Shown one piece after another: positions 48,692-60,176 of a stretch of DNA of 64,000 nucleotides. The notes below the pieces were generated by a model. That model saw nothing but the letters and a program-made list of their open reading frames with translations, was not told where the DNA came from and made no database searches. Source of the stretch: Warburgia ugandensis (lineage: Eukaryota > Streptophyta > Magnoliopsida > Canellales > Canellaceae); the NCBI GenBank assembly GCA_035236585.1, contig CP141135.1, forward strand, positions 6,482,001 through 6,546,000, given 5' to 3'. Within the stretch, counting starts at the first letter, position 1. Every line of letters starts with the position of its first letter. A program made the translations under genes and the position numbers.

Positions 48692-51624
48692 ATGCTTGGT
48701 GTTTCACAAGAGGAACGAAGAGGGGCTGTATCCATTGTGTCTGGTTCTGAAACTGGGATTGCAAAGAGAACTACTTTCAGGAACAAGCAGAGATTACAGT
48801 GGAGACCCATTTCTGCCGAAAATGGAAAGGAACCCACCAAGAAGTGGATAATTCGAACTTTCTACTCCAACGGCTCTGCTGATAATAAATGTCCGAAAGT
48901 TTCTGCTTCTCATCAACAAAACACAAGCTCCAATGATCCTTCTTTTCTTGCTCCTCCTGTTTCTACAGAACTTACTCCTCTTGCCAATCAATCAAAGTCC
49001 TCAGCCAGATGGGTTCCTCCTAAAACGCTTCAAAGGGATGAAAGCAATCGATGTGGGATGAGTACTGAGCCGGAAGATATGTCCTCTACCAAAGTTTCCA
49101 CTTTGGCCAACGGTCATAGGCCTTCTGTTGATCCTCCATCCATGTCATATAGAGAACCCTTTGTACAGAAAAATCAAAGCAGTGGATGCTGGAAAAAATC
49201 CGATAATCAGAACAACCAACCTGCGGTTGCTCCCCGAAAGATTTCAGTTTATAGAGGTGAGCCTGCAATCTACTTTGATGAATCTCTTATCAATGCTAGC
49301 GCAGAAAAATTCAAATACTGTCTTGTTGGCAAGTTCGCTCATTCTTGGCCTAGCTTGGCCCAGATCAGAGTCTGGGCTTCTAGGGAATGGAAACTGAAAG
49401 GCAAGTGGTCTATAACATTACTGGATCTTAACTGTGTTTTTATTAGATTAGATAATGAAATCGATATGATCCGAATATGGATCAGGAATGCATGGTGGAT
49501 TAAAGGCCATCTGATGAGAGTCTTCAAATGGACTCCTGAGTTCCATCTTGAGAAGGGGGAACCATCTTCGGCCGCTGTTTGGATTACGCTCCCTTTTCTC
49601 CCTCTGGTTTTCTTCCAAGAGGATGTTTTGTTCTCCATAGCATCCTTACTAGGAAAACCCCTTGCGATTGATGATCAAATAAGAACTCTGTCACGTACCA
49701 ATGTTGCAAGAGTCTGTATAGAAGTTGATCTTCTTGTACAGATGCCTCGCCAAGTATGGATTGGAATTGCAGGACAAGGATTTTGGCAACCCATACGCTA
49801 TGGGAAGTTACCGTCATACTGTATAAACTGCAGCCAGCAAGGACATTCCACCACGGTGTGCAAGTTCAAGACAAGCAAACCAGAAACAGATCATCCAATC
49901 AAGAAGGGTAGCTGTACAGTAGTCGAGCCAAGTACAGGATTTGGTGTTGCTTCTGAGACTTTGACTGAGTATAAAGCTAACCATCATCCTAATAACCCAG
50001 GAAGCGAATGCCTATCTATCAAAAATCATACAAAGCCTCAAGTAGAAGTGTGCCACTCTAATGAATGTAGATCAGATATGAATTCCTCAGTTGAGAGTCG
50101 ACCACAGAACTCGAGAGACCATAGTTCAGTTGTTCAAGTGATCAGGAGCAATTCAGTTGACCTCAAATTCTCTAGCAATTGGTTGGGTGGTGGGTGCCCT
50201 CATGAAGAGTATAATTCATTTAAGGCTTCCAATAAGAAATTCGTGGAAGATGAGAACTGCCAGACAAAGCAAATTCAAAATTGTCACCCAGTTCAAGATG
50301 AAAAGAAAAACAATCAACTTATCATAGCGGCTCCATCGCAACAACAATCAGTTCGATTTAAAGATGCAGGGTCAATCCCAAAAATTCTGATAAGGACTGA
50401 GGAAATTGAGATTTTGAATGTTGCAGCAAACTGTCCCAGCAACAAGGAAAATTGTAAAATAGTGAAGCCAGAAGAAGGAAACAAATCTGTTTCCCAAAAT
50501 TTGGTGCATGAAGAACCTTTCTGCAGGCCTCATTTTGCAGAAATACAACAGACTGATGCTAAAGTTCTTCAAAGGACACACAGAGAGATCGACAACCCTG
50601 ACGAATCTAGGGGTCAGGTTGATTCGCTGGTCAAGCCTCCAATTTCTCAGATTCCGAAAGGTCAACAATCAACTGAAATGATAGGTGCCAGCTCTGTTGA
50701 TGCCAGGTCCTCCAAGAACTTGGAAAGAGATTGGCACTCCCAAGATTGGTTTTTGAAATCCAATTCTTTTGTCCAAAATTATGTGGAGGGAGAAAGTAGT
50801 CGGGCAAAGAATTCTCGAAAGCATTATGCAATCCGAAATAAAGGTAGCAGTAGTCAGCCTATCATTATGACTTCTCCTCAGCTATCACCTAAACGGGTTA
50901 CTCTTGTTGAAGCACTAGACAAAAGTTTGGGAAATATGGAAAGAATCAAAATGGGATCTAATAATGGTAAGTAATGTATCATCAGCAGGCTAATGTGAGC
51001 TGTTAACTGAAAGAATCTTTTAGCTTATCATTCTGTTTCTCTTATTGGTAGGTAAGTAGGGCTTTGGTGGGACCTTATCCACTCATTTGATAATGAATGA
51101 AACATTTATTCGTACTACAGAAAAGGACTACTATATGGAGCCTTCAGCTCCAAAGCATCATACGATTCAGGGTAAAGGTAGTGGTAGTCAGCCCATCATT
51201 AAGAGTTCTCCTGAGCTATCACCGAAACGGGTTACCCTTGTTGAAGCAATGGACAGAAAATTAGCAAATAGAGGAAATATCAAAATGGGATCCAATAAGG
51301 GTAAGTAAAGCATCATCAGGATTCTCATGTGAGCTGATACCTGAAAGAATCTCTTAAATTATCATATCTCTTCATGGCAGGTAAGCAGGACTTTGGTGCG
51401 ACCTTCTCCACCTTTTTGATAATGAACGAAACATTTATTTGTACTACTGAAGAGAATGACCATATGAAGCCTTCAGGAAAGCAGGCTGCGGATAAAATGA
51501 ACAAAACAGATTTACTGGGAACAGGAAAGGCTGTTCTAGATAAAGTATTTAAAATCCAAATGCAGGAGCAGCAGAAGCAACAGCAACTGATAAAAGTCCA
51601 GGGTGATCAAAATCCAAGAACCAG
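48692..51624 (+). CDS. DUF4283 / CCHC zinc-knuckle protein, intact frame
   Basis: Exon 1 (48692-50966) is open for 758 codons and ends at a donor (aataatg|gtaagt). Intron retention would stop the frame two codons later (760 aa). A later exon 51381-51624 joins in frame (GKQDFGATFSTFLIMNETFI) and ends at a donor (ccaag aaccag|gtatga), so the gene probably continues. Residues about 188-330 fit DUF4283 (EPAIYFDESLINASAEKFKY; VGKFAHSWPSLAQIRVWASR; MRVFKWTPEF). A zinc knuckle CINCSQQGHSTTVC follows (C377, C380, H385, C390). Residues about 395-740 are polar and probably disordered. DUF4283 plus zf-CCHC_4 is usual in the ORF1 of plant LINEs, but no RT lies nearby in the same unit and introns are present, so a host gene or domesticated ORF1 is plausible. 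Function is unknown; nucleic-acid binding is inferred. The homologues at 22 and 38 kb are broken, this one is not. Confidence 0.75.
50821..51480 (+). repeat. 334-bp tandem duplication covering an exon and intron
   Basis: The unit starting gcattatgcaatccgaaat (50821) recurs as gcatcatacgattcagggt (51155), 334 bp later, and alignment continues to about 51480. Each unit holds the end of one exon (PKRVTLVEA), an 80-85-bp intron and the start of the next exon (LIMNETFI). Confidence 0.9.
51052..51300 (+). other. Duplicated cassette exon with an early in-frame TAG
   Basis: The acceptor attggtag|GTAAGTAG and donor aataagg|gtaagt bound 249 bp, exactly 83 codons, phase 1 at both ends. It is open throughout except for a TAG at 51057-51059, where the sister exon at 51381 has CAG. 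Skipping it keeps the long frame. Including it truncates the protein just after residue 760. Confidence 0.6.
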
Positions 51625-52230
51625 GTATGATGCAATACTTTTTCTTGAATATCACACTGACTTGCAATGTTCAGCCTAAAATATATTCAGCCGATGCTTA
51701 GAGAACAAAATGTAGGTTTGCTTATCACCCAAAAGTATCCATGTTTATTGAAAGAAATACACAGTGACAGTTCTCAGAATTCAAGAAAATTTTCTCTATG
51801 TTGCAAATTTTATGTGTATTAATTATTATCTGTAGGACTTGTATCAGTTGGACATGACGGATCTGGCACTGCACATGTTTGCTATTGTGAAGGTGGACGT
51901 CTAGTTCTGGTCCTTGACTGAAACTTCTCCAATAATGCATCAATTGCCTCACAAATTCTGTATACTGTAGCGTGAACAAGTCTGAGTCTATTAGAGATTC
52001 TTTTGTGTGTTCTCCTGACAAGAAATGCTGAGAGTTGTTAAGACCGACATTAGTTTTCATGACAGTAGTGTCTCTAGTGACCTAAATCTTGACTAACTGC
52101 ATTCAACCAGATTCCAGTAATACATATGAGGGGTGTTAATTTCAGCAATTTTCTATTTTTTACTTTTTTCTCAGCCAATCAAATGTTTACTGCTCCTTAC
52201 ACTTGCAATAAATTGCTGAAATTACCACTT

Positions 52231-52275
<45 letters not shown>

Positions 52276-52282
52276 TATTTTC
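51625..52282. other. Probable intron or 3' flank of the DUF4283 gene
   Basis: No gene is recognised. An (AT)n run fills 52233-52271, directly before the long LTR-like unit. Confidence 0.35.
52233..52271. repeat. (AT)n microsatellite
   Basis: About 19 AT units immediately 5' of the LTR-like unit start. Confidence 0.95.
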
Positions 52283-52624
52283 TGTGACACCTCGGGTTTT
52301 CTATGTAATAACTTAATTTTTGTAAATTGATTTGAGAAAATCAATGAAAGTTTGAAATTTCAGAAGACTGGGGCTGGAATATTAGGTTAAAAGCAAATAT
52401 GTTTTCATAGAGATTAAATCATGAGTGAAAACTTAGAAATTAATAATGTACACGAAAAATGGAATCAAATGACACTAATTTTGTTAAATTCTGAGTTAGA
52501 ATGAAAAATCTCAATTTTCTACATAAAAGGGTAAAACAGTCATTTTCACCCGTGACCAAGATTTAACTCCGCCAATGCCGGTCCCAAGCCCGGATAAAAA
52601 AAGGAGGGTCTTGCGTCAGGTTCC

Positions 52625-52985
52625 AGCCGGCAAGGGGGAAGTTGAAGATGATTCTATTATTTCTTTCTTACAAATGAATATGCATTTGTATATTAGTTTG
52701 TGAGGAAGAAATGAGAATCATCTCCAGCTTCTTAAAAGATGGCAACCCTTGTATCAGGTAGTCAGCCGGCAAGGGGGAAGTTGAAGATGATTCTATTATT
52801 TCTTTCTTACAAATAAATATGCATTTGTATAGTAGTTTGTGAGGGAGAAATGAAAATCATCTTCAGCTTCTTAAAATATGGCCACCCCTGTGTTAGGTAG
52901 CCAGCCGGCAAGGGTGAAGCTGAAGATGATTTTAATGATTTTAATGAAAATCATCTTCAGCTTTTAAAACTATGGCAACCCCAAC
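52625..52985 (+). repeat. 139-bp tandem repeats in the LINE leader
   Basis: Units start agccggcaaggg at 52625, 52764 and 52903, exactly 139 bp apart; the third is internally shortened. Each unit has inverted arms (gaagttgaagatgattct and agaatcatctccagcttc, with variants) and could fold into a hairpin. Confidence 0.9.
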
Positions 52986-52990
52986 ATAAC

Positions 52991-55900
52991 ATGAATCGAA
53001 ATCTGAAATTCGCTCAAACTAGGGCGTTCCCCATAAGCGACGCGCTGCATCGGATCCCGGATGCGGTGAAAAATAGGCAAGGGTTGCTAGGGCGTTCTCC
53101 CAGAAGCGACGCGCTACATCGGATCCCGGGTGTAGTGAAAAATGGGCAAGGGCTGCTAGAGCGTCCCCTCGGAAGCGACGCGCTGCATCAGAACCCAGGT
53201 GCAGTGAAAAATGGACATGGGTTCATACCATGGAGGTCGAGAAAGGCGATAGTAAATAGGGAATCTCCAAATCATAAGATTCGCATCGCTACATGGAATA
53301 TAGGGACATTGACAGGTAAGAGTTTGGAGTTAGTAGACACGATAAAACGTAGGAGAGTCAACATCGCTTGTATCCAAGAAACCAAGTGGAAAGGGGCTAA
53401 AGCTAGAGAAATAGATGGGTATAAATTATGGTACGTAGGAAAGGAAAATAATAGAAATGGCGTGGGAATAATAGTGGATAAGGAATTAAAGGATAAAGTT
53501 GTGGATGTTAAAAGAATCAGTGATAGAATTATAATAATAAAAATGATTCTAGGAGAGCAGATTATAAATATTATAAGTGCATATGCACCACAAGTAGGGC
53601 TACAAGATATAATTAAGAAACAGTTTTGGGAAGATATGGAGGGAGTCATACAAGAAATTCCCAATACTGAGGGAATATTTATAGGAGCAGACTTAAATGG
53701 CCATGTAGGAAAAGATAAGGAATGATATGATAGAATACACGGAGGGTATGGTATAGGTGAACGAAACGAGATGGGGGAGAATATCCTCGATTTTGCTTTG
53801 TCATATAACCTATCCATTGCAAATACACTCTTTAAGAAGAGGGATGAACACTTAATAACCTTTAAAAGTGGACTTCATAAAAGCCAAATAGACTTTTTTC
53901 TACTTAGGAATAATGAACGATCTATATGTAAGGATTGTAAGGTGATACCCGATGAGAGTTTAACCTCACAACATAGGTTAATGGTTATGGATATTCATAT
54001 CAAAAGATGGAGTAAAAGAACCGAACTTAATACACATCCAAAAACTAAGTAGTGGAACTTAAAAGGAGAGAAAATAACCTCATTCAAAAATAAGTTGATG
54101 GTAGAAGGAAATTGGAATTATGAAGCAGTAAATACAATGTGGACTAATATGGTTGAGTCCATTAAGAAAGTGGCAAAAGATGTCTTAGGAGTATCTAAAG
54201 GTAAAAGGCTATTAGCAAAGGAAACATGGTGGTGGAATGAAACAAAGGCAAAAGCTATTAAAGAAAAACGAATGCATTTTAAAGCATGGTAGAAGATTAG
54301 AAATAATGAAAACTATGAACAATATAAGAATGCTAAAAACGTTGCTAAGAGAATAGTAAGTGAGGCTAAACTTAAAGCATATGATGAGCTCTATAATAGA
54401 CTAGGAACAAGAGAAGGTGAGAAAGATGTGTTTAAACTTGCAAAGGTAAGAGAACAGAAGAATAAGGACTTAGAGCATGTTAGGTGCATTAGAAGCGATG
54501 ATCAAAGGGTATTAGTCAAAGACGCTGAGATCAAACAAAGGTGGGAAATATACTTCCAAAAATTGTTAAATGACAATGGCCCTGAGAATATAGGAATTGA
54601 AAATACTATAAATCTAAATAACACTGGATATTATAGATATGAACGTAAGATTAGAATGCTTGAAGTAAAAGAGGCCTTGAGAAAGATGAAATCAGGAAAG
54701 GCCATGGGGCCTGATAGTATACCAATAGAGGTTTGGAAGCATATGGGAGATATTGGGGTAGTTTGGTTGACCAAGTTGTTTAACAAGATTATAAAATCAA
54801 AGAAAATGCCTGATGAGTGGAGGAAAAGCTCTATTGTGCCAATCTATAAGAATAAAGGAGACATTCAGAGTTGCACTAATTATCGAGGGATCAAACTTAT
54901 GAGTCACACCATGAAACTTTTTGAAAGAGTCATTGAGAAGAGGCTACGACATAAAACAAGTGTATCGGAGAATTAGTTTGGTTTCATGCCTGGGAGGTCT
55001 ACCATGGAAGCTATTTTCTTACTAAGACAATTAGTAGAGAAATATAGGGAGAGGAGAAAAGACCTACACATGGTCTTTATTGACTTAGAGAAGGCTTATG
55101 ATAGAGTCCCTAGAGAGTTAATATGGAGGGTGTTAGGTGTTAAAGGGGTTTCTCAGGGGTATATAGACATAATTAAAGATATGTATGAGGGAGCAGTAAT
55201 AAATGTTAAGCCCACTAGTGGCGTGTCTAGTGATTTTCCTGTCACTGTCGGATTGCACCAAGGATCGGCATTGAGTCCATACCTTTTCACATTAGTTATG
55301 GATGAGTTAACAAAACATCTGCATGAGGAGATTCCCTGGTGCATGCTATTTGCAGACGATATAGTCCTACTTGATGAGACAAGGGAGGGTGTCAACATAA
55401 AGCTAGAGCTATGGAGAGAAGCATTAGAATCGAAAGGATTTAAAATTAGCCGAACTAAGACAGAATATATGGAATGTAATTTTAGCAAGGAGAGTAGGAG
55501 TGGAGCCCCAGTCAAGATTGATAACCAAGAGGTCCCCATGAGAGACCACTTCCGATACTTAGGATAATTGATCCATGAGAGTGGAGAGATTGAGTGGGAG
55601 GTTACACAGAGTATCCAAGCGGGTTGGAACAAATGGAGATGTGCATCGGGGGTTTTATGTGATCGGCGGGTGCCACTCAAACTAAAGGGAAAATTCTATA
55701 GGATGGCTATAAGGCCGGCCATGCTCTATGGATCAGAGTGTTGGGCAGTTAAGGAACATCATACTCATAGGCTGAGTGTTGCAGAAATGAAGATGTTGAG
55801 ATGGATGAGTGGTAAGACAAGAAAGGATAGAATTAGAAATGAAAATATTAGAAGAAATTTAGGGATAGCACCAATAGGTAACAAGATGAGGGAGATTAGA

Positions 55901-56116
55901 CTTAGATGGTTTGGACATGTTCAAAGGAGGCCAACAACGGCACTAGTTAGAAGGAGTGAGGCAATACAAGTTGAAGGTTCTAAAAGGGCAAAGGGAAGGC
56001 CCAAAAGAACGTGGATAGAAGTGGTGAGGAAAGATTTAAAAACTTTGGGACTAAATGAAGCCATGGTATTTAATAGAGTGGAATGGAGGAATAAGATTCA
56101 TGTGGCCGACCCCTAA
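52991..56116 (+). pseudogene. LINE ORF2: APE endonuclease plus reverse transcriptase
   Basis: One frame of 1,041 codons with five internal stops (53723, 54050, 54290, 54974, 55565) and no frameshift. The N-terminus carries three 23-residue repeats. The endonuclease follows (RIATWNIGTL, IQETKW, ISAYAPQ, ADLNGHVG, KSQIDFFLLR, TSQHRLMV). The RT has GPDSIPIEVWK, YRGIKLMSHTMKLFERVIE, FGFMPGRST, VFIDLEKAYDRVPRE, GLHQGSALSPYLF and the catalytic FADDIVLLDE. The C-terminus is LRWFGHVQRRP and GRPKRTWIEVVRKDL. This is the plant RTE protein often mis-annotated as craniofacial development protein 2. Key catalytic motifs are intact, but the stops prevent a full product. Confidence 0.93.
53037..53243 (+). 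repeat. 69-bp in-frame tandem repeat at the ORF2 N-terminus
   Basis: gcgacgcgct recurs at 53037, 53106 and 53175, 69 bp apart, encoding SDALHRIPDAVKNRQGLLG and two variants (SDALHRIPGVVKNGQGLLE; SDALHQNPGAVKNGHGF). The period is 23 codons, so the frame is kept. Confidence 0.93.
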
Positions 56117-59100
56117 TTGGGATAAGGTCTTGATGATGATGATGATGACGACCAAGATTTAAAATTTGAATATTTGGAATGTATTTGAAAAACTGGAAGG
56201 TACTCGAAAAGTCGATTCCTGTGCCATTGAGTACACTAAAATCCGAGTTTGGATAAATAATATCCATTTTTATGAATAAAAGGGCAAAACGGTCTTTTTA
56301 CATGAAAGTGAGGCCTACAAAGTAAGCCAATGTTATGAAAGCAATAATAATTGAGCAATGCACTACCAGATTGTAGTGGAGGAAAAGGTGGAGGTGGAAA
56401 CTCTACCCGTAAATAAAATAATAAAAAAAAGATGTTTATGAAAAATTAATTTAAAATTCAAAAACTTGCCTATTAGTAATTCCGAAAATTTCACAAAAAT
56501 TTTCACAACGTTACCACAAAATCCCCTAAATCTCCTAGAAAATCAAAGCAAAACTCCTCCCCCATCTCTCTTTTTCCCTCTTTCTCTCTCCTCGCTATAG
56601 AATAGTACCAAGAGCCCTAAGTTCAATTAACTACATTCCAGATCAAATTTCACAAATCCCACCTTCCATATTGTTCTAAATTCCTTGATATACAAAACCC
56701 CTAAAGTAATTTCAAGATCCAAAGGTTCAATCAACGAAAAAATACAAATCAAGATTTATTTGGTGTGTTATGACATATGACGATGATTTATTTATTTTGG
56801 CATCAATTTTTCAATTTTGAGAAAATCAGGTAGCAAGATATCATCCAATATTCAATTTATGTCATTTTTGATATTTTTAATTTCACTGGATTTAATTTTC
56901 TGCTAATGTTTGGGAAAATCAAGTTTCGGTGAAAAACCCTCCAGATTGGCATCATAGAGGGCTCAGATGAAAAATCTGAGCCGTCCAATAGATTCAGAAG
57001 GGTTCAAAACCCCGAGTGATGAAATAATAGCCAATTTCGTGGAGATATGATGGCCCAATTTGAAGGAGGAAAGGGGGATGGTGATTTGACAGTCCGATCT
57101 GGATTGTCTCACCATTTATAGGTCACCACCCTGTTTCCACCGATGGTCACCGGCAAAACAGGGCGGGATGACTGGTTATGCTTGTTTTGTCCTGTTCTAA
57201 CGGCCATATCAAATTTAGACCGTTAAAACGACTGTGAACTTCAAACTTGAATTCTGGAGTCATTTGAGCTCTAAATCATGAGAGGAAAGAAGCTATGGAA
57301 AGCTTATGATGTCTAATTTCATATAAAATAATAAAAATTAAAAAAATATTGCAAGAAACTTTCTATTTAAAGAAAATAATATTCTTACTTCCATGATCTT
57401 GAAGATCTGAGATGATCAGACCTCAAGGATCTGATTTATTTATTTTATAATGATAAGGATATGTGAAATTGAGGGTTTAATATGACAAATCTATGTAAAT
57501 TGATTAGCATAATTTTATTTAATTATTAGATTTATTTTAACTTTAATTTATGACATGATTATAGGATCCATGCTAAGTTATTTCTTCATTTTGATGTAAA
57601 TGTTATTAAATGATTAGATTTAATCATCTTAGGGTCATGTTAATGCACATGATTTTCTTTAAATATCCTTAGGATAAGTAATATATTAATTAGGGCTATG
57701 CTAGTTTAATTTAAGTATGGACTATAGTATGATTTCCATTTAAGATGGTAATGGAATTGTGATTTAAGATCATGTTAGTTTAATTTGATTTCATTAAATA
57801 GGGATCATGATAGTAGTTACATAGTATTGCTATCCTTAGATTATTGAATTTATATTAGTTTTATGCTTTGAAGTTTATGATTCATTATTGTTATATTTCT
57901 TAGTAGATTTAATTGATAATTAGTTATGATAAAGAGCATAAAATACCAAAAATGTAACCTAATGAGAAATTAGAGTTTCATCACATAAATAAGAAGGAAT
58001 GATTTGACTTGGACTTAATTAGTAAGGGCTATAGTTAGTAGGACAATATAAGGAATGATTTATTATTTCCTTGGCCCAAATTAGGAGAATAATACACATC
58101 CATGATTGACATTTTATATTATAATGGTAATAAAAATCAAGTAGAGATAAATTAGGGTTTACTAGCTCATAGGAACCTTATGGAAGGTTGAGCTAAAGTC
58201 ACTTCAGTGGATGTTGAACATTGTGGTTAAGGGGGTTATCTAATAGAGCCTTGCTCTTCCCTCACCTTCTGGTGACATTTGTTGAGGTCTAAACGCCTCC
58301 TTACATTAGGATTGAAGTAACCACTTTTTGAGTAGCATGTAACTGGTAAGCCTTAGTCAATTGGAAATAAGAGGAGTTGTCTAAATTTGGACTGAATAAA
58401 TTATCCTTAAACCAGTAACACTAACTGGTTGAGAAATAATAATAAGAATATAAAATATTAGCAAATTAACTAATCTTAATAAAAATTGTAAATAAGATAA
58501 GGATGATCAAACAAGAATTCAAGGGGAGATCTTGAATGATCAAAAACAACAAAAGAAAAGAAATACAAATGTAGAGTAGATTATTATTATGTGAATATAC
58601 TTGTAATATAGATTTATTAGGTTAGAAGATCTGAACCCTTGATCATATGTGATTCAAGGAATAAAGATTTAGATAATCCTACTTAAGGATGATCAAAAGA
58701 CCATGTAGTATGTACCTTTGGATAGATAGATGACATTATACATATGATTTTACAGATATACGTTGATCAAGACTATGGCAGACTTCAAGGAGTAAGAATA
58801 CCCTATTGAGGTAGGAGGATTTTATGAATGCATCTATATGAAAGATACATGTTGAATACATGATCTTATGTACAGAAATGTTGACATGTATAATGCAAAT
58901 ACCTTGTGCTAAATCCTTATGATCTAATCAAATAATGAGAAAATAGCTATGAAATGGTTAAGTGTAGGGTTGAAGAAAACCCTAAGTGAATAGGGTAGTA
59001 GAAGATATTCCAGCTCTAGATAAACAGACATATTGTTTGATACATATAAGAAATATTTTACATACGAGCATGAAGGCTTGTGGTTTTGTTTTAAATAGGC

Positions 59101-59674
59101 GTAGGCCTGAGGATGCTATGCTAGGGGAGTTATAAGGGTTTGGCCACCCACTCTTCGAAATTTGTTGATGATGAATTCCAGGCCTAAGAAAGGCAAAAAG
59201 TCGGGTGGGGCAATTATTAGAAGGCCGCCACTGTGACAGCCAAGGTCTCCCCATACGGATTAGATTGCAAGCATGATAGTTCTTTGATTTACTTTGCACT
59301 ATGATGCATATGAGATAGGCATAGTGAGATGCCTTATATATGGCATAATGAAATGTCAGGTAATTGTATATTACCAATATTCACAGGAAAAAGGGAATTC
59401 CTTGTGTAGTAACTAGCTGATATACTGATATCTTACAATTGAAAGAGTTGATCAGCTTAGTTGGGAATGAGAATTGAATATTTTCACTATTTTCATGAAT
59501 TTGTTTATATACATTATGTATAAGGATGTACATAAATGATAAAAGAAAGGTTATAAAAAGGAGATTGATCCATGATCATGTTTATGACAGAAATGAATAA
59601 TGGGATTAATGAGTATTAGGATTATATTGTCAAATTATGTTACTTCTTTAATCTCATACTAAGCATAGCTTGCT

Positions 59675-59710
59675 GAGATATTGTAAATGTTTGAATGTTT
59701 ACAATATCTC
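59675..59710 (+). repeat. Perfect 13-bp stem hairpin in long LTR 1
   Basis: Arms GAGATATTGTAAA (59675-59687) and TTTACAATATCTC (59698-59710) with a 10-base loop. It is preceded by agcatagcttgct and followed by agat, as in the hairpin of the second unit. Confidence 0.85.
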
Positions 59711-60153
59711 AGATACAGAGAAGGAGAGTTAGGAGCTCAAGACTTGAGAAGACTTGAAAGAATAATCAATCAAGATATATCCATTGAAGACATGTATTTT
59801 ATTTGAGAGCATTATATGTATTGAGAGTTTTCATTTTATGTGAGCTTTAAAATTTGGATTATGAAATTTGGACAAGTTTTGTAATGATATCGGGCTGTAC
59901 TGTGAACCACTGGATGGATCTTGAAGTTTAATAAAAGTTAATTCCTTCAATGGAATTTTATCTTGTACAAAACTCTACTTATGTTATGAAGTGATGACTT
60001 GGGTTTTACAAAATAAGTTCTAAAGAAAAGAATTTCTGCTGCTTTATTTTGCGAATTTTTTTTACTACTAAGGGCCCTGTCTTTGCAAAATGTATTACAA
60101 AATGTGTTATAAAAACCTGGGTCGTCACATTCTAAAACCTTTTTCCAATATAC

Positions 60154-60176
60154 AAATAATAATAATAATAATAATA
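60154..60176. repeat. (AAT)n microsatellite
   Basis: About seven AAT units near the junction of the two LTR-like units. Confidence 0.8.

Larger units (their letters stand above)
52567..56149 (+). mobile_element. Complete RTE-clade LINE with 13-bp target duplication
   Basis: A 3,583-bp element flanked by the exact repeat GACCAAGATTTAA at 52554-52566 and 56150-56162. It starts ctccgccaatgccggtccca, has a repeated 5' leader, one ORF and a GAT-rich microsatellite tail (tgatgatgatgatgatgac) in place of poly(A), as RTE elements do. Shorter copies with the same 3' end lie at 24188, 26243 and 46368. The insertion is inside a long LTR-like unit and is younger than it. Confidence 0.93.
52283..60129 (+). 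mobile_element. Long solo-LTR-like unit, interrupted by a LINE
   Basis: The unit starts TGTGACACCTCGGGTTTT and ends AAAACCTGGGTCGTCACA, an imperfect inverted terminal repeat of the TGTGACGACCC type found on Gypsy (Del/Tekay-like) LTRs. Without the LINE and one target copy it is about 4.25 kb. An AATAAA signal (agtttaataaaagtt, about 59925-59940) sits about 200 bp from the end, which sets the plus orientation. No gag or pol domain is seen in 56163-60129. Flanking bases do not give a clear 5-bp duplication. I infer a solo LTR, or one LTR of a larger element. Confidence 0.5.

Noticed and set aside
50372..50831. Minus-strand frames of 98 and 66 codons
   Set aside because: They are antisense to the long DUF4283 exon and have no supporting features.
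52625..53243. CRISPR-like spaced repeats
   Set aside because: The units are contiguous 139-bp and 69-bp tandem repeats of a LINE leader and ORF in a plant genome, without unique spacers.
53272..53817. A 181-codon minus-strand frame
   Set aside because: It is antisense to the LINE endonuclease, whose motifs are clear on plus. The product is hydrophobic and Ile/Ser-rich, as antisense of A/T-rich codons often is.
55153..55680. A 175-codon minus-strand frame
   Set aside because: It is antisense to the LINE reverse transcriptase and has no family features.
52283..60129. A cut-and-paste DNA transposon, because of the inverted TGTGAC ends
   Set aside because: TG...CA ends, an internal AATAAA and the TGTGACGACCC motif fit an LTR better. 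No transposase and no clear flanking duplication were found.
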